From assembly GCF_000003815.2 (NCBI RefSeq), contig NC_049992.1, positions 729,191 to 793,190 of the forward strand: a stretch of DNA of 64,000 bases, written 5' to 3'. Source of the DNA: Branchiostoma floridae (lineage: Eukaryota; Chordata; Leptocardii; Amphioxiformes; Branchiostomatidae). The translations under genes and the position numbers were made by a program. Shown one piece after another: positions 60,001-64,000 of the stretch. How positions within the stretch are numbered: position 1 is the stretch's first letter; each line of letters opens with the position of its first letter. The notes below the pieces were generated by a model. It did not search any database, was not told where the DNA came from, and saw nothing but the letters and a program-made list of their open reading frames with translations.

Positions 60001-62478
60001 CATGTGAAAATGAGTACCTACAAGTAGCTTCATCTTAGCTTCTTGGATGGGCATAAAGCCGGAGGTCCTCAGCCAGCGTTTGATCAGAGCCACACCTTGA
60101 GCATGGTAAACTAAGACTCGACACACTCAGTGGACACACTATTTACTACTAGTATTTAGAGTGTCCTAAGTCTTTACGTTTACCGTGCCCTAGGTGTGGC
60201 TCTGATCAAACACTGGATGAGGACCTCTGGCTTTACGCTCATCCAAGAAGACGAACCCACAAACAAACAAACAAACAAACAGACAAACCTGGCAGCCAAA
60301 CCTCCGCAGGAACAGGAGAACACACGCACGGCTCTCCCATAGCGAACCCAGGGGCACCGTCTGGAAATAAGAAGGAGGGTCTGCATGGGGGGGTCTTGGT
60401 AACGCTTAACGGTGAATTCAGGAGGCCCGGTAACGGTTAACGGTAAATTCAGGAGGCCCGGTAACGCTTAACGGTAAATTCAGAAGGAGTTACAAAATAT
60501 AACACCGTTGAAAGTAACATTGACGTGCATTCCTATTCATACAACGCTAGAGTATTTATATCAATGGGGGAAAATATCCGACTAATGACAAAGCAAAAGG
60601 TGCCCAGAATCCGGAGGAATGACAGGAACGATGTCCATGGCATCTGTAAGTTGACGGAGGCAGAGTTCCTGGCTTGCCACAGAGACGACGGCAGCAAATT
60701 TCTTATGGAGGGATTGAACGATTGTTTCAGCACATGGAGCGCCGAAGGCGCGAAGCATCCCAGGGGGGTCCGGGGGTATGCTCCCCCGGGAAAATTTTAA
60801 AATCAAGACCCTCTTAAATGCTGTTTCCTGCATTTTCGGCAAATTTTGCCGACTGACTAAGCTAGGTTGATTTTGACATTTTCATCAAATTACACAATGA
60901 TTATAGCTTTGGCCTCCACCCCCAGAGCCCCCGACATATTTTACCATTTCGAGCTTAGAAGGCACGAGACGTTGCAATACAAGTCCGGGAAAATTAAAAT
61001 CTGGACCGTCTGAAACACCATTTACTGCATTTTGAAGGACACATTTTGCTGTAAGACGAAGCTAAATGAAATGACTTTTTATTAGAGAGAAAAGTTTTTT
61101 GTGCCTTAGCCCACGCCCCTAACATATTTTCACCATGTCATCGTGAGCGCCAAAGGCGCCAGCCGTCGCAAAGAAGGTCCGGAGAAACCTCATTTTCTGC
61201 ATTCTAGGAGTACTTTTTGCCCGAAACTAAGCTAAGTTTACACTGAAATCTGTATGAGTGATAAAGTTTTTGAGGGCGACAGTTCGGCAACATATTTTAC
61301 CCTGTCCAGAGCCGAAGGCCGGGAGGCTCGGAGAAAATTTTGAAATCTGGACCCTTTGAAACGCCATTTCCTGCATTTTCCGGGGTTCTATCTGGCATTT
61401 GACTTCGTGTGTATAACGGGTTACGAAGAATTTCTTGGTAACGCTTAACGGTGAATTCGGGATAACAAATAACGGTTAACGTTGAATTGAAACGACCAAT
61501 AACGCTTCACGAAGAATATACCGATAACGATTAACGTTGAATTAGAGCGGGTCGGTAACGATTAACGGTGAATTAAAATGGCTCGTAACGCTTAACGGAA
61601 AAAGGCATGCAGACCCTCAAGAAGGCATCATTGTTTGACTTTCAGCATCGTTTACAACACTAAATAATTACTCTCAAAGCACTGAGGTAACGAATGAGTT
61701 ATATAGTGGCAATATGAGGGATATAGTGGCAGTCAGGAAATTTACTTAAGAGGAGCATGCCAGTAAATTTCCCAACTACTCCTATATCTCCGCGACTCCT
61801 CTGCTTGGAGAGTACGAATTATCTCATACTATAGGATAAGACTGCACTCAGAGTTGAGTAGAGTTCTTCAGTTGGGTATCTTCAGTGGGTCACTCCAGTT
61901 GGACTGTTTCACTGTTATTTCAGCTTAGACTATAATTTTGGTGATGATAACTTAGCTTTAATACACCATATAAGTCTATGCCTAATTGTAATGCTAGTTC
62001 ACCTTTCCCTATATCATATGCATTGTTTTAAAAAACATTTAATCAGGTGATATCATGTCGGCGGACGAATTTCAAACTGCAATATTTTGAAGATCTTGCA
62101 GTTTGATGCAACAATGGGTGTAGGTTATCACAATGTTTTAAAATATTCCAGTTAATGATAGAAGAACGGATATAGGTTAGGTAATAATAAACTCCTCGGA
62201 TAAAGGTGAACTAGCATGCATTATGTTACTAAGAAGAATAGAGGAATACCTGACCCCTTGAAATGATTACTACATCCTCATGCACGAAACTATTTCATAA
62301 CACAGCAATTCTAAACAATACCTTTTCTATACACCCCTGGTGATGACCCCTCCCCCCACTACGCCCCCAAAATGGAACGATCTTACAGGTGCTTCTCACA
62401 AGTTACAAAATGTACCTGTCCAGTTTTGACGTCTTTCACAAGGTTCACTGCTATCTTCTTCACTCTTTCACCACTCAT
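56535..62478 (-). CDS. PRXL2B: Peroxiredoxin-like 2B (prostamide/prostaglandin F synthase)
   Basis: A thioredoxin-fold reductase; the vertebrate enzyme reduces prostaglandin H2 and its ethanolamide to F2-alpha forms. Exons: 62416-62478, 60289-60360, 59228-59360, 58566-58617, 58061-58124, 57307-57382 and 56924-57042, followed by two more copies of the last part at 56730-56816 and 56535-56636. All phases agree. Diagnostic motifs are LRRFGCQVCRW with the redox CxxC, VSLVGVGPEEVGVEEFVQGK, KQCYKDLGYRRYNAL and NFKGDLLQAGGTLIVGAGGE. Exons 1-7 give 193 residues, close to human (198), but exon 7 has a donor instead of a stop, so the ending depends on the repeats: 226 residues with the last copy, 255 with both. 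The related PRXL2A is less likely because of the short N terminus. Confidence 0.9.
58925..59227 (+). mobile_element. Retroposon 3' end with (AAAC)n tail at the donor of PRXL2B exon 3
   Basis: The words ATTCCCTCATCACCTCAATAAAAG and GAGCTTCTTGAGAATAAA... AATTAAAGGTTCAAAC followed by a CAAACAAAC tail match fragments at about 6450-6530 and, inverted, 11565-11640. The tail reaches within a few bases of the exon edge at 59228, so the minus-strand intron begins GTGTGTTTGTTTG. Confidence 0.55.
59400..59665 (-). mobile_element. tRNA-derived SINE with well-kept tRNA head
   Basis: On the minus strand it starts GGGTGCAATGGCTGAGTGGG (A box) with B box GAGTTCGATCCCC, then the family body (AAAATGGTACATGCTGCTTT and GGCCCAAGGGCTTCGAAG). 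This is the most complete copy of the family that also includes 30984-31230 and the fragment at 28160-28308. Confidence 0.8.
60039..60252. mobile_element. Foldback MITE in PRXL2B intron 2
   Basis: The halves 60039-60105 and 60183-60252 are inverted copies (CTTCTTGGATGGGC / GCTCATCCAAGAAG; CAGAGCCACACCT / AGGTGTGGCTCTG). The loop carries ACTAGTATTTAGAG. It lies about 37 bases inside the intron from exon 2, separated by a CAAACAAAC tract. Confidence 0.7.
60375..61618. mobile_element. 1.24-kb non-autonomous DNA transposon in the acceptor tract of PRXL2B exon 2
   Basis: Inverted ends GAGGGTCTGCATG and CATGCAGACCCTC, flanked by a perfect 6-bp duplication AAGAAG. Both ends hold subterminal arrays of a GGTAACGCTTAACGGTGAATT-like word; the centre has about four modules of the kind seen at 36961-37915. 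The left edge is 14 bases from the exon (60360), so the duplicated bases are part of the pyrimidine tract (minus strand CTTCTTATTTCCAG). Confidence 0.78.
61625..62400. other. PRXL2B intron 1, nothing recognised
   Basis: AT-rich intron sequence without a clear exon or mobile element. A GAGTAGAGTTCTTCAGTTGGG word near 61855-61880 resembles sequence at about 41050-41070, suggesting an unrecognised repeat. Confidence 0.35.
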
Positions 62479-63455
62479 CTTTCTCAATATCGAAGGAACA
62501 GTTAAGGATGAAGTCAAGAAGTCGTCTGAGAAGGTCTGCTGAGCGTCTTGTGACTGTGCGTCTTGTAAAACTCAAGTTATGTAATATTTCAGGAGTTGTG
62601 TAACATTACTGGACAGAATGTAGCAGCCGGTTTGTCGACAGCGCGTTCCTTGGAGTGAAACGAGCCGCATATTTTAATACCTACATTCGGATGCCTGTGC
62701 ACGACTGACATCTAGCGACTTTTTGCTAAACTGCAGCAACCTTATCTCCACTTTCCGACATTTACATATAGCGACACAGGAAAAACTGGTACCTATTAAA
62801 GTAATCTCCAATCAGATCCTACGGTGCCATAAGATAGTATCAAAACTGGCCAAGGAGTATAGCATACATTACGCTACCTAAGCACAAAATCGCTAAAAGA
62901 AACCGGGAAAACAAACATATATCTAACAGGGAAAATGTCCATGGTTTGAGAAATTCCCCCTTAAAGTAGGCCACGAGGAATGACAAATTACTAATTAGTG
63001 CTTCCCTGGTCTGGCGACTACGTATACTCTTACTCCAGTATGTTCAACTCGTTATATAGGCCGTGATAATTTAATCAAATGGATCACATCCACGTGCGCA
63101 TTAATTTTCGCCTGTTTCCAAAAAAGTTTAATGCAAACCATACTGTAAATTGTACAAAGCTGCTGCAAAATTAACAGGTATATGCCGTCAATCTTAAACA
63201 AAATATAGGAAAACGGATAGTAAAGTCGTAGAATATCAAAGTCAATTAAAAAAGAAATTGTGAAAGAACGAAAATGAAAAATGCATCATTTGTAATGGTA
63301 AACCATAGTCTGAGTTATTTGTTAACCTTCCTGACCATTTAGATTTCATAATGAAGGCCACTGAAACCGAATCAGCAGGAATCGAGCAGAACCAGCCGGA
63401 ATGAATTATTTGCAAAATTCGTGCCACATTCGGGTGGGAATTCCAAATAGGCCTT
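62479..63455. other. Upstream of PRXL2B; promoter not resolved
   Basis: No TATA box or conserved upstream exon stands out. The stretch 62600-62760 is the least AT-rich and is the likeliest promoter. No other gene is visible. Confidence 0.35.
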
Positions 63456-63600
63456 AAATCCCCTTCACACGAGAAGGAATGAGCCAGCTGGAATGCAGTT
63501 AGAACACACTACGAATTGCCAGGAATTGTCAGGAATAGAAAAGAATATTCATTCCGACGGCATTCCGGCTCATTCGTGCTCTCGTGTGAAGGGGGCTTGA
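63456..63600. mobile_element. Short palindromic MITE
   Basis: Inverted ends CCCCTTCACACGAGA (63460-63474) and CTCGTGTGAAGGGG (63581-63594), with inner words GGAATGAGCC and GGCTCATTC. About 140 bp, no coding capacity. Confidence 0.65.
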
Positions 63601-64000
63601 GTGAATGCCATCCATTTGGTTAATACCATCAACGTGGCTTGAATGGTAAGTCTTTCTATTATAACTATCTCTGTACCGATAGTATGTGGCTATGTGGCAA
63701 TGGGGATTACAGGTAAATTCTCGTGTACAGAGAGAAGTTTGTTGAAAGAACAGGTCGCCATTTTAACCCTTAATAAGCAGTTAGACAGGATCTGTACTTA
63801 AGTCTGCTTTCCTAGAATTTTGTTAAAGGGGTCACGACCGGTTACATGGATTTAACAAAGTGAATTGTTGTGTACAGCTAGGGTTGGTTGGTTGGGTTTG
63901 TATTCATGCGACAAAAAATAATTTTACTTTATTCATTCAACATTGGAAGCAGAACCTGTAAAGGTGGGTACGACAAGGGTCTTTGTTTTGTTTGGGAAGT
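63601..64000. other. Right edge, nothing recognised
   Basis: No coding exon, repeat family or regulatory motif that I can support. Confidence 0.4.

Overview
The window looks like nuclear DNA of a cephalochordate (amphioxus, Branchiostoma-like). It has intron-rich animal genes with chordate-like proteins, very dense short non-autonomous DNA transposons and SINEs, and an assembly gap of Ns. The species call is inferred from protein similarity and repeat style, not proven. Reading the ORFs as exons and checking splice phases gives six genes.

Layout: (1) 515-636, minus: one PB1-domain exon of an atypical protein kinase C, running off the left edge. (2) 5686-15698, plus: F-actin capping protein beta subunit (CAPZB) with two alternative last exons. 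(3) 22338-38154, minus: a 21-exon gene of 799 codons, all phases consistent, that best matches SIX6OS1/C14orf39, a synaptonemal-complex central-element protein. (4) 39180-46334, plus: a BTB-BACK-Kelch (KLHL-type) gene sharing a divergent promoter region with gene 3 and interrupted by a 384-base N gap. (5) 47785-54453, minus: mitochondrial propionyl-CoA carboxylase beta chain (PCCB), nine exons, 543 codons, convergent with gene 4. (6) 56535-62478, minus: a peroxiredoxin-like 2 protein (PRXL2B, prostamide/prostaglandin F synthase) with a tandemly repeated C-terminal exon. The genes share no obvious pathway and read as ordinary neighbours: cytoskeleton, meiosis, protein turnover adaptor, propionate catabolism and redox/lipid signalling.

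The most unusual property is structural. In every gene, short tandem duplications start or end inside an exon, nearly always across a splice acceptor, a terminal exon or a first exon, and I count about thirteen such places. In addition, several mobile elements sit within a few bases of splice sites, and in two cases the target-site duplication copied the splice donor itself. Much of the rest is MITEs (hAT-like with 5- or 8-bp target duplications, a Mutator-like foldback, a mariner derivative), tRNA-derived SINEs, 5'-truncated LINE tails and minisatellites. I saw no LTR retroviral or other capsid-bearing element.
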